Shown piece after piece: positions 13,511-26,952 of a DNA stretch of 64,000 nucleotides. Origin of the DNA: Sclerodactyla briareus (Eukaryota; Echinodermata; Holothuroidea; Dendrochirotida; Sclerodactylidae); the NCBI GenBank assembly GCA_026419785.1, contig JAODTK010005565.1, positions 1-64,000 of the forward strand, read 5' to 3'. A program made the translations under genes and the position numbers. The stretch's first letter is position 1, and the number at the start of each line of letters is the position of its first letter. A model generated the notes under the pieces. That model saw only the letters and a program-made list of their open reading frames with translations. It was not told the DNA's origin and did no database searches.

Positions 13511-14459
13511 ACAACACCGGGTCGTGTCACACCGGTGGTGCGACACCATGAGGTCCTGGGTCGGTGTTGGTGTCGGCCGAGTATTGCATAGATCATGTAC
13601 ATTTGTTACCCTAGCCCAAGTTGTATAACTGATTACCCGAGATATAGATTAGTACATTGCTTATGGAGACTACGATTGTGACCAATTTCACATAACTGGT
13701 GGTGTACTCACATGACACCCCAACGTAGGACGTCACAAGTTGTGCACTTATCAATCACTTGTGTACAGGTTAGAATGTTAGGGATCAGGGTAGCATGGGT
13801 GAGTAGGGTTAGAAGAGTAGCTTGAGGGTAAGGGCAGAGATCCATCAGATGAGGGTTTTGCTGGTACCATGGCATGGGGCTATTAATTAATTGAAGATTT
13901 ATGTTTCCTGGTTCATGGCACATTTTAGGACTGTAGTGAACTTACAGACGTTCAGCATTTTTACAGTCCCCGCCATAGAACAATTGTTTTATGAACTTGT
14001 TTTGTTGAATTGTGTGAACATGATTTTGCATGGCGCGGACCCACACTCACCCACTCAATGGGGCACATGCCTGGGAGGCACCTAGCCGATCCAACCCACC
14101 GCTTCCAATCACTCAGCCTCCTCTGGGCAAGTGACCAGCCTTACCCATCCCGCGACTCCCTGCAGGTTAACCACCCCTAGCTAACCATGAGCTACAGGGG
14201 CAAACCGCCGGGCGCGCCTAGCGCTTCCTCAAACCCGTACTGACAGGACACAGTGGACAGGATCTTTGACAGGTGGTTGTGTGACGGAGAGTTATAAAAC
14301 AACTGCAGTCAGTGTTACTCTAACTTTGTATTTGACAACAACATTGCATTGCCCAGTCATAATGGAATCATAATCGTATGTTGAAGGAAAGGTCAGAGGT
14401 AACTATCATTCTATCATAACAAAAAATGTATTTGAGATCTGACAGTAAAACCCAGGGCA

Positions 14460-14795
14460 GTCAAGAATACATTTATATTCTGAAATGGCTTAAAGTTCCA
14501 TTCAGCCTTTATTTCATGTCCTTCTTTCCAGCCACGAACTTGCTGAGCAAGGATTTAACCTATTCACACCTGGCAAAGGTGCTGACCGGAATAACTGCAT
14601 CGACACACTGCAAAGGCCTACCCCTCGTTTTGTCTCTGCCCCAATTTTTTTTGCTGAGTCACCCAGGCGGGAAGGCAACAGGCACCATTTCACAGTTCTT
14701 TGGTATGAACGCAACCGGGATTCGAAGCCCAATCGCCCTAATGCTCTTCCTACTGTGGCCCGTCACTTGGCAATTGATTTTGTCTGTACGTTTAT
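14460..14795 (-). mobile_element. Possible tRNA-derived SINE relic
   Basis: Read on the minus strand, an A-box-like AGTAGGAAGAGC is followed 25 nt later by a B-box-like GGGCTTCGAATCCCGG (plus positions about 14718-14733). An unrelated body then ends near an ATATAAATG word at about 14480. The spacing suits an internal Pol III promoter, but the A box is poor and no second copy is seen in the window. Confidence 0.35.
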
Positions 14796-15137
14796 GGGCT
14801 CACGAACCTAACATAAATGTTGGACCACTGCTTCTCAGTAAATCCCATTTTAACACACCTGGCTGTGCAGCTCTCAAATAGGTCGAGTCCACATCATAGC
14901 TCATTGCTTCATGACAACGACCGTCTCTCTAGAATTGATATGTCGAGAGGTTTCCTTGGGCGTTTTGCTTTCTCGTGTCACTTTGTAAAGTACTTTTCAC
15001 AGATGTGGAGTTTCCGACTCCTGATTATCTGTCCGCTCATCTGATGAAGCGCCTGACGAGTCTTGAAGAACCTGACACTGAACGCCCTGCATATACTCTA
15101 GCGTTCTTTACACTTCGCGCTGACAAGAAGTGTCACT

Positions 15138-15200
15138 CATACACACACACACACGCGCGCGCGCCGCTCACACACACCAACATATACACACGCACACATA
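15138..15200. repeat. (CA)n microsatellite
   Basis: CACACACA and CGCGCG runs with minor interruptions. Reverse-strand frames over it are artefacts. Confidence 0.8.
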
Positions 15201-15612
15201 CATAACACACCACACACAGACCGTGTACGGACACACATACACCATAATGCGTGACTGCAGGGATTCCGCTGCTGTTGGCAAAGAATAAAAAATCACCCGT
15301 ATGTGGTATCAGCATTTTTCTTGTTGAGTTTGTTCAATTAGTTTACTTTTTTAAAGCCCATTCAGCCATCGTTCGATACCTCATCACAAGAAAGCTTTAG
15401 TCAAAATTACAGCACTCACTCTAATCACTTCTATTTTGGAGAAAATGGTGATCAGCCATGATTTAACAAGACCTTCCTTCCGTAACAATTTTCGTTCCAC
15501 TACAGTGACATATTCCACGAAATTATAATTTTTTACTTAATACTTATCGTTTTTCAACATTTTTTTTTTTAAATTTCAGTTTATATCACTCCAATTACGA
15601 TATATTACTAGT

Positions 15613-15813
15613 ATGGGTAGATACGTGGCTGGAAAGGGCCCAGAAATAAAGGCTGAATGGACTTCAAAATTTGAAGACCTTGCGCCGCCACAGGGAGTGG
15701 GCGATCGATGCAAAAGCTGTAGACTAATTGGCAACTATAATTCTGCATTATGCGCGTTCATAACAGAATACGAGGAGGTATTCCACGTAGAATTGTTTTT
15801 AATATCTTGTTAA
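15613..15813 (+). CDS. Candidate small ORF or exon, unrecognised
   Basis: An open frame of 66 residues begins MGRYVAGKGPEIKAEW and contains a CKSC pair. A good splice-acceptor-like sequence (T-run then AAATTTCAG) ends about 36 bases before the ATG. Inside the frame, GAGGAG|GTATTC near 15773-15784 could be a donor. I do not recognise any family. The case rests only on splice-like context and reasonable composition, and it could easily be chance. Confidence 0.2.
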   Translation: MGRYVAGKGPEIKAEWTSKFEDLAPPQGVGDRCKSCRLIGNYNSALCAFITEYEEVFHVELFLISC

Positions 15814-17139
15814 CCAGTTTTTACATTCAGTTCCCATTTATATAGTTATACTTGTTTGTAGCAATCCAACTTGTTTGACAATTTATTGCGGTCCTGGCCC
15901 ACATGAATGCTGATCTTTCCAGCGCATCGTCGTTGTAACGACAGCAACGAAAAAGAGTAACCGTTTTTGTTTTTTTTTATCCTTTCGAGATGGGGTGGGG
16001 CGCCAACATCCGAACGAAGTGCAACCAGATTCTTCACCCAACTTTTCTACCATCTTCATTTCTAAGGTGGGTCACTGTTATTATCCGTTTATTCAGCTGA
16101 ATCGACTCATTGCTTTTCACGCCAATTTCATCAACCTGCATTGGTGAACTACTATAGTCCAACACGTGTACCAGTTGCGCAACATTCTAGGCCTTCGCTT
16201 GCCGTCATCACATCTCCACGCAAATTACGTGTCCTGATAACCGGCTCCAGCTTGGACTCACTGCAATAGCTACTCCACGACTTTCACGAACTCGCACAGA
16301 TGTGTTAAACTATTTAGCCTACATTCATCACTGGAATTTACCTTACTTCACCTTCATCTGTCAGCTCAGTAACACTAGTTCGGGCGTCTCCTTGCCTCCT
16401 GCTAGCCCACAGGGCATCGGTATTAGCAGGCCCGCACCACGATTCGCACCGTTACTTTAAAATCGATCACAGGTCTATTCAACGCTAACTTATTTCAGAG
16501 GCTCATCTTTATTCTTCGCCTCGCTCCAGTGATCAACTCATTCCCCCCCCCCCGCATACAACGTACACAGCCTCGCATCGCCATCAACCGTATCGACGAC
16601 TCCGGTTCAACCTCGTATGCACCAGGACGGTGAACCCACCGCCAACATTTACCTAGACAACGCTATCCTGCACTCACACCATGCATTTGTGTATATCTCT
16701 ACAAGTCCACGTTGTCTCTGCGGTGGTTTTCTACTTTTATCTTTGCCGACTTTGACGTCATCACCTACACTGGCACATTAAGCGTCCAAAGGCCACAGCA
16801 CACAGCAGATCCGAGAAAGCCCTTGTAGGATAACTATTAGCATCATGGGATATCTGGCCACATCTCGTGTCGCTAAATGTTTTACATGCTCCGTATCATA
16901 GGGAACCCCCTCCCCCCTTCCCCCTTTATGACGTTAGTCGAGCCGTGCCTCACAGTCGCATCATGGGGCACACCGAACAAACGAGGGTTTGGCTCATTCA
17001 AAAGTAAGTCATATATGTACATACCATATTGGAGTGTATTAAATTTCAGTTTATGGATTCGATGATGGTTGATGTTCTCGTGTTGCGCCCACAGATGATG
17101 ATCACACGGGTTGTGATTCAAAGAGTGTGGCGCCTTTTC

Positions 17140-17830
17140 CTTTTTGTTCCTTGACGGCCGTTCAGAGTCATCTAGCAGTCGGTCAGTTGTCGTATGTGTT
17201 ATGTATGTGACGGGTCTCGTGTCAAAACTGGATCAGCACCAAAGTATGAATGAAGCCCAATTGGTCCGTATGTCCCCAGAGGAAGTACATGACCCTATCG
17301 TTTTGGGGTCACGGCCAGAGGTCATCTGAGGTCACCGAGGTCAAAGTATGAAAACCTTGTAAACACGTAAGTCCATAATGGTTGGTCAGATCAAGTTGAA
17401 ATTCGTGTAAGCTTTCTCATGGGGAGTAACAGAAACCCTCTCGTTTTAGTTCAGCACGGGGGAAATTTTCGAAAATGATAATTTGTGAAAAGTCCATTAT
17501 TTTGGCCAAGTTGGCTTGTAAACACGATGAATAGACCCCACCTGGATTCGGATTAAGCTCGTATTGGAATGTGTGTTCCCCATGATTAGTACACGGAGTG
17601 TTGGTTTGGGTCTGCCACCCTCAACTCCCAGGCGAGACAGAAATCCTTGTAAACTTGAAAAATATTTTTTGTTAATCCAATGGAATTAAGTGTGTGGCTC
17701 CTATATCAGAGCAAATGCACGTGTGGTAGACATTGTGGGAAGAGTATCTTTTGGCTTGTAAACATGATACTTGACCCCAACTTCACTAACCCCTGGAACC
17801 AACAAGGATATTAAGTGCTGGGCCACTATA
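17140..17830 (+). repeat. AGGTCA-rich dispersed repeat, copy 2
   Basis: The lead segment with AGTCATCTAGCAGTC is followed by two half-units. Each contains CTTGTAAACAC, then CCCCATGATTAGTACA or CTCATGGGGAGTAACA. Around 17311-17347 it reads AGGTCATCTGAGGTCACCG then AGGTCAAAG. It matches the blocks at 6010 and 43600. Confidence 0.7.
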
Positions 17831-18500
17831 TCCTAGAACTGGTTATTTTCAGTTTGGTGGTCCTATGTTGGATCAATTCCGGCGAGTCCCATTTTATATT
17901 TTGATTTAGGAGAGGGTAAAGTACCAGGGCACATGTTCCATTCGTCTTCATATTCGTTGTACGTTGTCTACAGCCTATATACACCGTTGTCATTCAGACA
18001 GATGCGCCTTTTTAAGCTTGGACAGTAACCCTTGGCGAGGTTGTAAAGTGCTCCACTGGATGGGGAAGCTCCTCATTACGCGGTATGATGTTCACCATGA
18101 TGATACATGAGTGGGAATAAAATTGGGGTGAGAGGTCAACAAAGGCCGAAATTGGAAAGTCTTTGTGAATTTGATAAAGTTCATAAGGTTTGGTCTGATA
18201 TTGTTGAAAATTTATTATTTCTTGATCTATTGCTTGATCAAGATGAACGTCATTTTTTGTGGAAAATGGGAAATTTGTCAGACATGTCATATGTTGCCCA
18301 TAAGAGCTGGTACATTTTGGCCATTTATAGTCGCATGACTGGCCATAATTGTCAGAAAATAGGTCAGAAATTCACTAAGGCCTTTGGCTTTCGGTTCCCT
18401 TACTTTTCTTCATCCGATAAAGAATCTTGAAGAGCCTTAATTCTTTGCGAACTCTTTTGCTCCATTCCAATATGATCATTAAGTTCGCTTAATAATTGTG
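17831..18500. other. Gene-free repeat-like DNA
   Basis: A 107-residue open frame starting at 18107 lies here, but it shows no family motif, lies next to the tandem array and is not supported as a gene. Confidence 0.4.
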
Positions 18501-19015
18501 ACTGGTTTATATTTCGATTAGTTGTGTACCCTGTGTTTGCGCTCATCGATATGATCTCATTGAGCTTTGCTTCAATTTCTGTTTTCTTTTTTCCGTTCAG
18601 CCTCTAATGAGCTTTGAAGGGCCGTTATTCACCGCGAAATCTTTTTTGTCATTGTATTATAGCGAGATAATAAATTTCCCAACATCGCGACTGGTTTATA
18701 TTTCGATTTTTAATTTCCCGTGTTTGCGCCCACCAAAGAATAATACCCGTGTTTGCACCTATCAGAGAATTATCCTCCTCTCCCAAGACTATAACAAAAG
18801 GGAACAAAGACAGCTTTCTTTTCATGTTCGGTCTATAATGAGCCCAGAAGGGATCACGAATTCGGTGTATTCTATGTAATATAACCAATTTCCTAACCAT
18901 TTCTACTGTATATGTTTCGATTAGCCGGTATGCATGCACACACGATAATGATCTCCTTGAGCGTGGAATAATGTTTTTTACAGTTTTTTTCATGTGTGTT
19001 TTATCACTTTGTGAC
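18500..19015 (+). repeat. Tandem array, about 190-210 bp unit
   Basis: ACTGGTTTATATTTCGATT recurs at about 18501 and 18690, and as ACTGTATATGTTTCGATT at about 18905. Each is followed by GTGTTTGCGC or a related stretch, then TAATGAGC or CTTGAGC words. This gives roughly two and a half diverged units. Confidence 0.6.
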
Positions 19016-21500
19016 AATCGCACAGCTTCTATTAAGTATCCAAGTAGTTGGTGCGGCGCTCATAAACAGAGGATGAACCTCATTGTTTCTTCTTTTTAAA
19101 TTTTTTCATGTCAGGTACATAGAGGTCTTTTCAACGCCACCTATCAGAAAAAAGCAAGCATGGAAATGGGTTTGTATAGGAAGTTGCGACGCGAAAGGGT
19201 TGAGGGACCTGTTGCTTTAGCATTCATTGTGTTTCATGTTCAAGTTCAAGTGCAATCCAGGTCCCCCCTTCCCACCTCCCCCGTCCCATCTCCCGTCCCT
19301 GCACTACACGTCATCACACTAGACTCCTTACGAATATGCACACAATAACAATGGAATATTTAATCAATAAATGTCTTTTAGTGGAGTTGTCCTACACATT
19401 TAAAAAAAGCGGAGATAGAGATTATGGATCGGCAAAAACTTCACTCCATATAAGAGACATAGAACTCCATAGAAGTCGGCATCCTCATTCGCACGAGTGA
19501 AACATATGTTGAGAAGGGGGAAATTATGTATCGGTGAAGGGGTTTGGGGTATTTCGGTAGGCAAGCAAAAACTTGTATTCATAATTGATATGAGGACGCA
19601 TCACATTGGAGGTTCTTGGGAGTGATATTATATCAGTAAAATGCTGCTATGGCTGTGTGGGTCAGAGTGGATGGGCGAAAATACGGACTCCCATCTATGA
19701 GGCATTGTCCAAATACCAGATGAGAAGTGAGACTTGGGGGGGGGGGGCTCCAATTAAAAGGAAAGGAGAACAAGAAAACAGAATTGGAGGTGGAGTTTCA
19801 GTACTTCTGAGATGAAGGAGAAGACTTGAAAAGGGAAGTTGGCACAAGGGATATGGACAGGCACGATTTGGTACTTTAGCAAAGGTTCACAATAGACAGC
19901 ATCCAACCGAAGACAAGGTGTGAGTAATGGATAGCGTTGAAGTCATAGTGAGAGGTAGAGCTGGTGAGCCTGTTGACTCAGCTTTACATGCGATGACCAT
20001 GTCAACACACCTTGCGAGGTCCATTTCTTTTCCCACCGTATGAAAATCTTTGAATTCTTGCTGCGTACTCTTGGGGAGGGGGTTGGGGGGGGTTTTGGAA
20101 TGTCCTCCTGACAGCTGCATAATCATTTCTTCAATAGGTGAGGTCAATTTGTCATTCTGATGTAGCGATGCTGTCTTCGTATGTAGGCCCACAATAATTT
20201 ATTCTCCATCCCCCCATGGGTACCATCGGTCTGTGGCTGGATGGGGACTGTATCACGGGCGATGCCGGAGGTGCAAGACCTTCGACAACGAGATTCTCTC
20301 AGGAATCTGAGGATTTGTTCATCAACAACCTGAGGTCGGGGAATTTGTCATGTACCGTAGTTCAGGGAACATTGTTTGATCATCGTTCAGCCTATGAAAA
20401 TCTTTCGCTGTGGGTCGTGTCTATTCTCCACCACCACACTGACCCGTTGTCCTATTGCTATTGGTAATTGCTCCTTGGGCCCACATGGGGCGGGGCCCAT
20501 ATCTCTGAGGATTTGTTTGTTGGTTTCATGGAGTTTACCCGAACATGACAATTATTGAAACACCGTGTTTTACTTGATGTTGCCCGTTTCTCTGATTTTG
20601 TTCATGCGTCCCTGCCTCGTGAGGGCCCATCAGGGCCCCTCCCAATACAGAGGATGGTAGTTTTATTTGTGCCAATCTCTGCTCATAAAGGGGACACATG
20701 TATGGAAACCTGTGTTTTACTTGATTGGCCGTTTTCTGTGGGTGTGTGTGTGTATGGATCAGCTTAAGTGCCCAGGTGTGGCTGTTCCTTCTACCGTGGC
20801 CGAAGGTGCCTCCCCCCAAATACAATTTCAGAGGAAATATTCATTTGGGACGAGATCTGTTCATACACAACGTCACCTGTATGGAAACCTTTTACTCAAC
20901 ATTTGGGTCCAGTGGTGTGTGTATGTCATTGTAGTTTGGTGGTGCCCACCAGGTCGTCCTCTAGAAGGCCTCGAACAGTTCCAGAGGAAGCAGTTTTTCA
21001 GTGCCCAAGAGCTTCTCCCATAACATGGTAGCTATTGGAACCATGACCTAGTGGTCATGGTAACTCCGCATAACATCGTGGTAGGGAAAGTGCCTCGTCT
21101 TGAACTATGACGATACATGAAGGAGTGGCAGCTTTTTATCATATCTAACTAACTGATCCACAGCTTGATTGCTGGGTCAGACACAACACAAGATTAGAAT
21201 CTGGGTTCTCACGGTTCTACAATCATCATTTCACACATTTCAAGCGGGGTGATTCAGGTGAATGAGGTGAGAAATTGGATCAGAGTTTGGCCTTTTCGAT
21301 AGACCTGGTCTGGCATGTTTCAATTGATCGCGCCCTGAACTTTGTTCAAGACGAGACTAGTGGGTCACTTTGTTGTGTGTCCTGTCTATCCTGTCTGTTC
21401 GTATGTGCGGTTCGATATCTCCTGACCGTGAACGTCATCATGTCTGGGACTTTTGTAGGAGGTGCGCGGTGGATGAGTTGTACGATGTGCATCCACTTTT
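19016..21500. other. Gene-free anonymous DNA
   Basis: No supportable gene is present. A poly(G) run lies near 19737-19747, a short TG run near 20740, and TGTATGGAAACC occurs twice about 180 bp apart (20700 and 20879), suggesting a diverged local duplication. Confidence 0.45.
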
Positions 21501-24000
21501 CCCGAAAGAACATACTCCTTTGCTAAATTTGCATATTTAATGAAAATTGGCCGGGAAGCTTGTGTACAAAGATATCTCTTGATCGTTAGATTCATTGTGA
21601 TTCCCTCAGAGTTATAACAACTAGAAGTGTACACAAACGATTAGAATAGTGGCATAATATCTGCTATTAAGTAGTCCAATTGCATAATTTCTGCGATATA
21701 TTTGAAGTTTGTTGGATTATGAACGAAAGCGTGTAGATGGGTTTATCCATATCCCAATAAATTTTACAGTAGGACGAGGTCACCAAAGGGCATTTAATGT
21801 TACTAATTTCGCATTTACCTAGTCTAATTTGCATATTTTATGCAGATTTTAAAGTTGGTTGAATCCCTCAGGAAACTTGGTGGAGATGGTTACACCTTTG
21901 ATCCTGATTTAACAACAGTGTAAAGGTCAATTAATGTAAGTTAAGGAATAATTGGCATAAATAGTGCCAAATGTTTTCGAAGTTTCATTTAAATGGTCAA
22001 GTGTAGGAACGAGTGAATGAGTGCAGTCTGAAGTGCTCCGGTGAGAGATTTGTCATGGTGTAATATTGGGTTCAGTGGATCAAACAACAATTAATAGACG
22101 CGGTCAAAAGTCAAGGAGGTAAGTCTAAGGAAATGTGGTTTGTTTTAGGAGTTACAGGGCAACGACAGAACAAAAACGTCCAATTTTTGGATATGTGATA
22201 GCTCTCTCGATCTGGCTACATAGACGACGAAACCAACGCTTGCTTCGATATGACATTTGGTCTTCAAGTTAAAAGGGGCTAAAGGTTGAATTTAATAACT
22301 TTTGGGTTGTAACTGATACAAATGCTTTTGGGGATGGTGCATCACATTCGAGCAGGCAATCATTTTCATAAAAACAGTCATGTCATTCAAAGGTCATTCG
22401 AGGTCGAGAAACTGCCGAATAATAACAACTTCTGCAATAATTTCTAGGGACTGTGGGCGATATGGCTGAAAATTTTGTGACATGCCTGCTATTATCAAGA
22501 ATAACATTTTTCATAAAAAAAACGTTACGTCATCAAAGGGTCATTCAAGGTCATTATGGACCAAAACACTGTCAAATAATATAAACTTTCCTGCAACAAC
22601 TTTAAGAGACTGTAGCACAGATTTAAGAATGTATATAGTCTTGGAGAACCCTAGCTGACAGCATGATGCTGACATCACTATTATTTAGGCATGCGATCAA
22701 TAACAAAATGCTGCAGAACTATTTGGAGTTTATCATTTCAACCCTCAGGTATGTTATTTCCACTCATCTTAACTAGTATTCCTATCGGTAACAGACAGAG
22801 ATTTCATCTATTGGTCAAAAACCTGCCTTTTTTGGAGGTGCACACTTCTCGGCCGTGTTCATACCTCTTCCTGGGGGCCCCCTACACTGACCATAAATGT
22901 TAAACACACAGGAAAAAAATGCGCTGTTTATATTAAATGGAGCCTCTCTGAAGCAGTGTTAAGATACCCTACATTATTGTTACTATTTTGCAGGCATTTG
23001 TTCAATTACTACCAGGCACCGATTCAAGAATGGCTGGGTGTCAGGTTACACCGGCAGCGCGGAGGCTTCTGGTAAGGTGGAGGGGAAAAGCTGGGAAGTA
23101 ACTCCCTAGGGAGGGATGGTATGGGGTGGGGTTACTGGAAGTAACTTGAGTAGGAAATGAAAAAACGCTTATGGGTGGGACACGAGGATTATACAGACAA
23201 ATGATTAGATTTAGGACAGTATCCACCTATGAGCTGTGGGTCTCCCTCGTCTGCCGAAATGTTAACAGTGACTGGGGTCACTAGGGGTTATGCGTGTGTG
23301 TACATGTTCAAATTTGTGAGTTCCGAGAAATGTAGGAAGTGTGGTTCCCAATTGGTCATGAGTCAGTAAAGTGAGAAATTATTGTTCAAGATCGTTTAGC
23401 AGGATTACGCAAGAGACCGTACATGCCTACAGTGATTGTATACGTTCTGGCATGTGGGACCGGATGACAGGTAGATGAATGATTAGATTTTTAGCCGAAA
23501 ATATGACTATTAAGTGGGCTAATTTGCATAATTTCCCATGCGTTTTTAAAGTTTTGTCGGATTTCTCACGGTGGGAACTTGGTGGATAGGTCTACCATGG
23601 TTCACGCGAAATGAAAGTGAAGTCGGGGTCACTGGAGGGTTCATTAATGTGTTTATATGATAATTTATGCAATTTTTGAAAGTTTCGTTGGATTTCCACA
23701 AAACTTGGAGATGTTACACCTTTGATCCTGATTTTGAAAGATACAGATGGGCGTCGCCTAGAGGTAATTGTATGTGCCTAATTTGCATATTATATTCCAA
23801 TTCAAATATAAAATGCTCCATTCATGCAAATGTTCAAGTGTTTAGGTCCGATGAAAATGTAGTCGGTGTGGTCACAATTGGTCTGAGATGAGATAAGTGA
23901 ACGTGAGGAAAATTGGTGGTCAACAGAAAGTTGAATATTGTGTCTAATTCTGCATAATTTAGGCTCAATTAGTAACCTTTCCACAAAACTTATTAACGGG
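21500..24000 (+). repeat. Diverged copies of the TAATTTGCATAA repeat family
   Basis: Units containing TAATTTGCATAxTTTxATG, then AAGTTxGTTGGATTxCTCA and AAACTTGGxxGA, occur at about 21525, 21825, 23518, 23660 and 23776. Two of them share ACACCTTTGATCCTGATTT (about 21892 and 23713). The same vocabulary is found inside the inverted-repeat element at 1390-1500 and 2770-2860. Confidence 0.6.
22330..22625 (+). repeat. Tandem duplication, about 155 bp
   Basis: Two adjacent units share TTTTCATAAAAA, GTCAT, AAGGTCATTC, the AATAATA.AAACTT region and GGGACTGT or GAGACTGT, at an offset of roughly 155 bp. Confidence 0.6.
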
Positions 24001-26462
24001 ATCTAGTAGGACATCGTCCACGTAATCAGTCCTACGGATTTGAAATTAGTCACTGCAATTTAGATAGGGTGTTTTGGTTGTAAAATGATAATAACCGAAT
24101 CTTAAAGCAAACTCATTGAATGCATGTAATTGTTTGCATGGTGACTAATAGATGGAAACAAGATCGCGTAAACCAGGCGAGACACTGGGGCTACGTGAGC
24201 GACTCGGTTTCATACAGGTTATTGGTGTGTCCCTACACATGACTATTACAAAGCACTTCTGATATTTTGGGAAATTCTCTCTGTTGCATAATTTCTTGTC
24301 CACCTGCAGGACACTTATGTGCACTTGTTGCTGGATTTCATAATTCTATCTGTCCTTCTTTTACACCCAGGGTGTTCCTCTGAAGAATAATCCTGAGTTG
24401 GGAAGGGGGGGGGGGGTGGTACAGAGAAAGTTGTGGAGGGAAACTATAGCCCGCAGTATTCCCTGCCTGTCAGAAGACGCTACTGGGAGGGAGGACCTCA
24501 TACCGTATACCAGTAGACTGAGGTCACAGCCGGTGTTTAGGGCGGAGGGGGGGGGGGGGGGGTCAGAGCAAGTTGGGAGGGGGTTGGTGTCCGAGAACGG
24601 TTTTTTGGAGAAGCTAGAACCACACCTCAGTACTTACTTGCCTGTCCTAGGGAGGCTACTGAATGAGGTCAAGCTACGTGTTGAAGGGGGGAGGGGGGCA
24701 ATTTGTCCGGAGCGTTTTGGAAGGTGTGGAAAAAAAAAAAGCTGCACCTTTCTGAGCACATTGTAACAAATGATTATCAAATTTGGTTTCATTCGTAGTC
24801 CACAGACTCGTCTTGGTTTGAGGGTAATTGTAAACGGATTGGTTGCTTTAAAAATGTTTTATTAAACTAAAAAAATAACAGTAACATGAACATGATGGTG
24901 TTAGATGCACCTAGATCACAAAACCATATCAATCAGGAAATGAAAAAACGTGTACTATTTTGGATCGAATGCAAAAATAGGCTACATTTTTTCGAGAAAA
25001 AAAAAAAAAGAATATTGGAGATTGCCGTTACTCAGTTAAGAAACAATAAATTAAAGGGCGAAGCATTCCACGAACAGCAGAAGTTTTGGTTGGTGATGCG
25101 GATTGTGTAAGGTGAAGGCGCGGTTGGCAGCTGGACATCAATGTGGCATTCAGCAGTGCAAGTGTGAAACTTGACCTTTGAAGAATAGGTCCTCTACTAA
25201 TAACAGGAGGAATCAAACCCCTCTCCCCCCACACTGCCTTTTCAGGCTGATGAAACAGTGAGAGTGAACAGACTACTATTCTGAAATGTTTTGTGAGATG
25301 TTGGAGGGGGAAGAAGACCATTTCAATGCAACGTCAGTGCAAAATCACAACGTTTGCGTTTCAAAAACTTGTCCGATTAGTGAACTGATCTGACTGATCT
25401 GAGTTACCAGAATAAAAAGGTACGAGCACTAATGAATATACTCAACAGCACTATTCTCTCTGTACCCTTTGTGAGGCATTGGTTCAGGAACAATTGATGC
25501 CGAAGACGAAGAAATGTGCCGTTATTCTCATTAACATTATATCACTAAAAAAGTCCCTTAGTGCAGTTTTGAATGGTGGTGTGAATTTTTCCGGTTGGGT
25601 AACCATTTTGAACTCCACCAGCCATGGGGCAGGTGACTATTGTGATGTGATGATTATCTATTTGTCCTGTCGTCTGTCTCTCCGGCAGTCCTGTCACATA
25701 GTGTCAATTGCTACTCCTCCTACATTCTTTGATAGATCGTGATGAGATTTGGTCACATTGATGACGCGAGTAAAGGTCATCTGGGGTGTTCACACATTTT
25801 TGTGAAATTGGAAGAAATGCCAGATTTTTTTATATTTGCATAGGGTAACTTGAAGGAAGGAAGGGGGTAATCAGTAAGAATCCTTATCCTCCCGACTGAT
25901 TCGAGTGCTTGTGAATTTGGTCATGTCTTTCTGAAACGTGGGGTGGCCACATGGATGTTCAGGAATTTGGGCTCCAGTGCCATCTAGAGGTCGTTTTCAG
26001 GCATTTCTTGGAAAAAAAAGACCCAATTAGGGTTCATTTTCTCAATAGTTCGTCAGTAGGGTGCTCACGACTGGCGTCAAAGGTCATGTCATAAACACGG
26101 ACCTGTGAGGTGGGTTACTGCTAGAAGTTCGGGGAGAGCATTAGTTCGAGTGTCCTTCGATGGTTATTTAGGAGGCCCTGTGCGAATTTATAGCTGTACA
26201 TTTTAGAGCCTATAGCCTGGGCCTACCTTGGCAGACGGACTGGTGAACCATCGTTTTGCTTCCTATTTTCTTCTGTTATCTGCCTGCTCCAGTGAAGTTA
26301 TTAACTGAAAAATGATTGCCAATGGAGGTTTGCCTTTTCGTTGTTGGAGAAGAGGATTAACCAGGTGATCTACTGTGCCATTGGTTGTTGTACATATATC
26401 ACAGTCTTTGGATTTTGCCTGTTCACAGTGTGTGTGAGGGCCCATGATTACTCAAGGTAACA
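24001..26462. other. Gene-free repeat-like DNA
   Basis: It includes poly(G) runs near 24404-24417 and 24548-24562 inside a diverged local duplication (AAGTTG(T)GGAGGG, CTGCCTGTC and CTTGCCTGTC words). A GTCTGTCTCTCCGGCAGTCCTGTCACATAG-like repeat lies at about 25668. No supportable gene is present. Confidence 0.45.
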
Positions 26463-26498
26463 GATATATAATATATATATTATATATATATATATATG

Positions 26499-26532
<34 letters not shown>

Positions 26533-26577
26533 ATATATATTATATATATATATATATTATATATATATAATATATAT

Positions 26578-26619
<42 letters not shown>
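26463..26619. repeat. (AT)n microsatellite
   Basis: About 155 bp of almost pure alternating AT with a few phase slips. Confidence 0.95.
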
Positions 26620-26624
<5 letters not shown>

Positions 26625-26952
26625 ACATTCCTTTGTTCTGGATTAGATGACTTGAATTGCAATATAAGAGTTTGGAGAAAACCTGATCCATTTGTTTGAC
26701 TGTTTTATTGTGTCATAATGTTGTGGTTTGCCTACTGATGAGAATGTTTACCAACTTGGGAAGAGATGGAAAAAAACTGGTGGAGAAAAGCGGTCAATAA
26801 ATAATTGTCCTGGTGGATATCATGCGGGATCTCAGATGAGTTGCATTAGTTAGGTCAGATATTAGAGAAATTTGTTCTCTCTCTGGCCCCTGTCACCCTA
26901 TAGGAATTTTTATTCCTCATTAGAGACAGGAGGACTCTATTCAGTCATCCAT

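Larger units (their letters stand above)
13607..17139. other. Gene-free stretch with simple repeats and a SINE-like relic
   Basis: Apart from the features listed separately, nothing recognisable is present. A (CA)n microsatellite lies at about 15138-15200 and a poly(C) run near 16543-16553. Confidence 0.5.

Noticed and set aside
13138-13602. Opposite-strand frames of about 150 residues
   Set aside because: They lie in a G/C-rich 173-bp direct duplication, are mirrored on the two strands and have no family motif.
18107-18430. 107-residue frame upstream of the 190-210 bp array
   Set aside because: It shows no conserved domain or second copy. Composition is smooth, but there is no further support.
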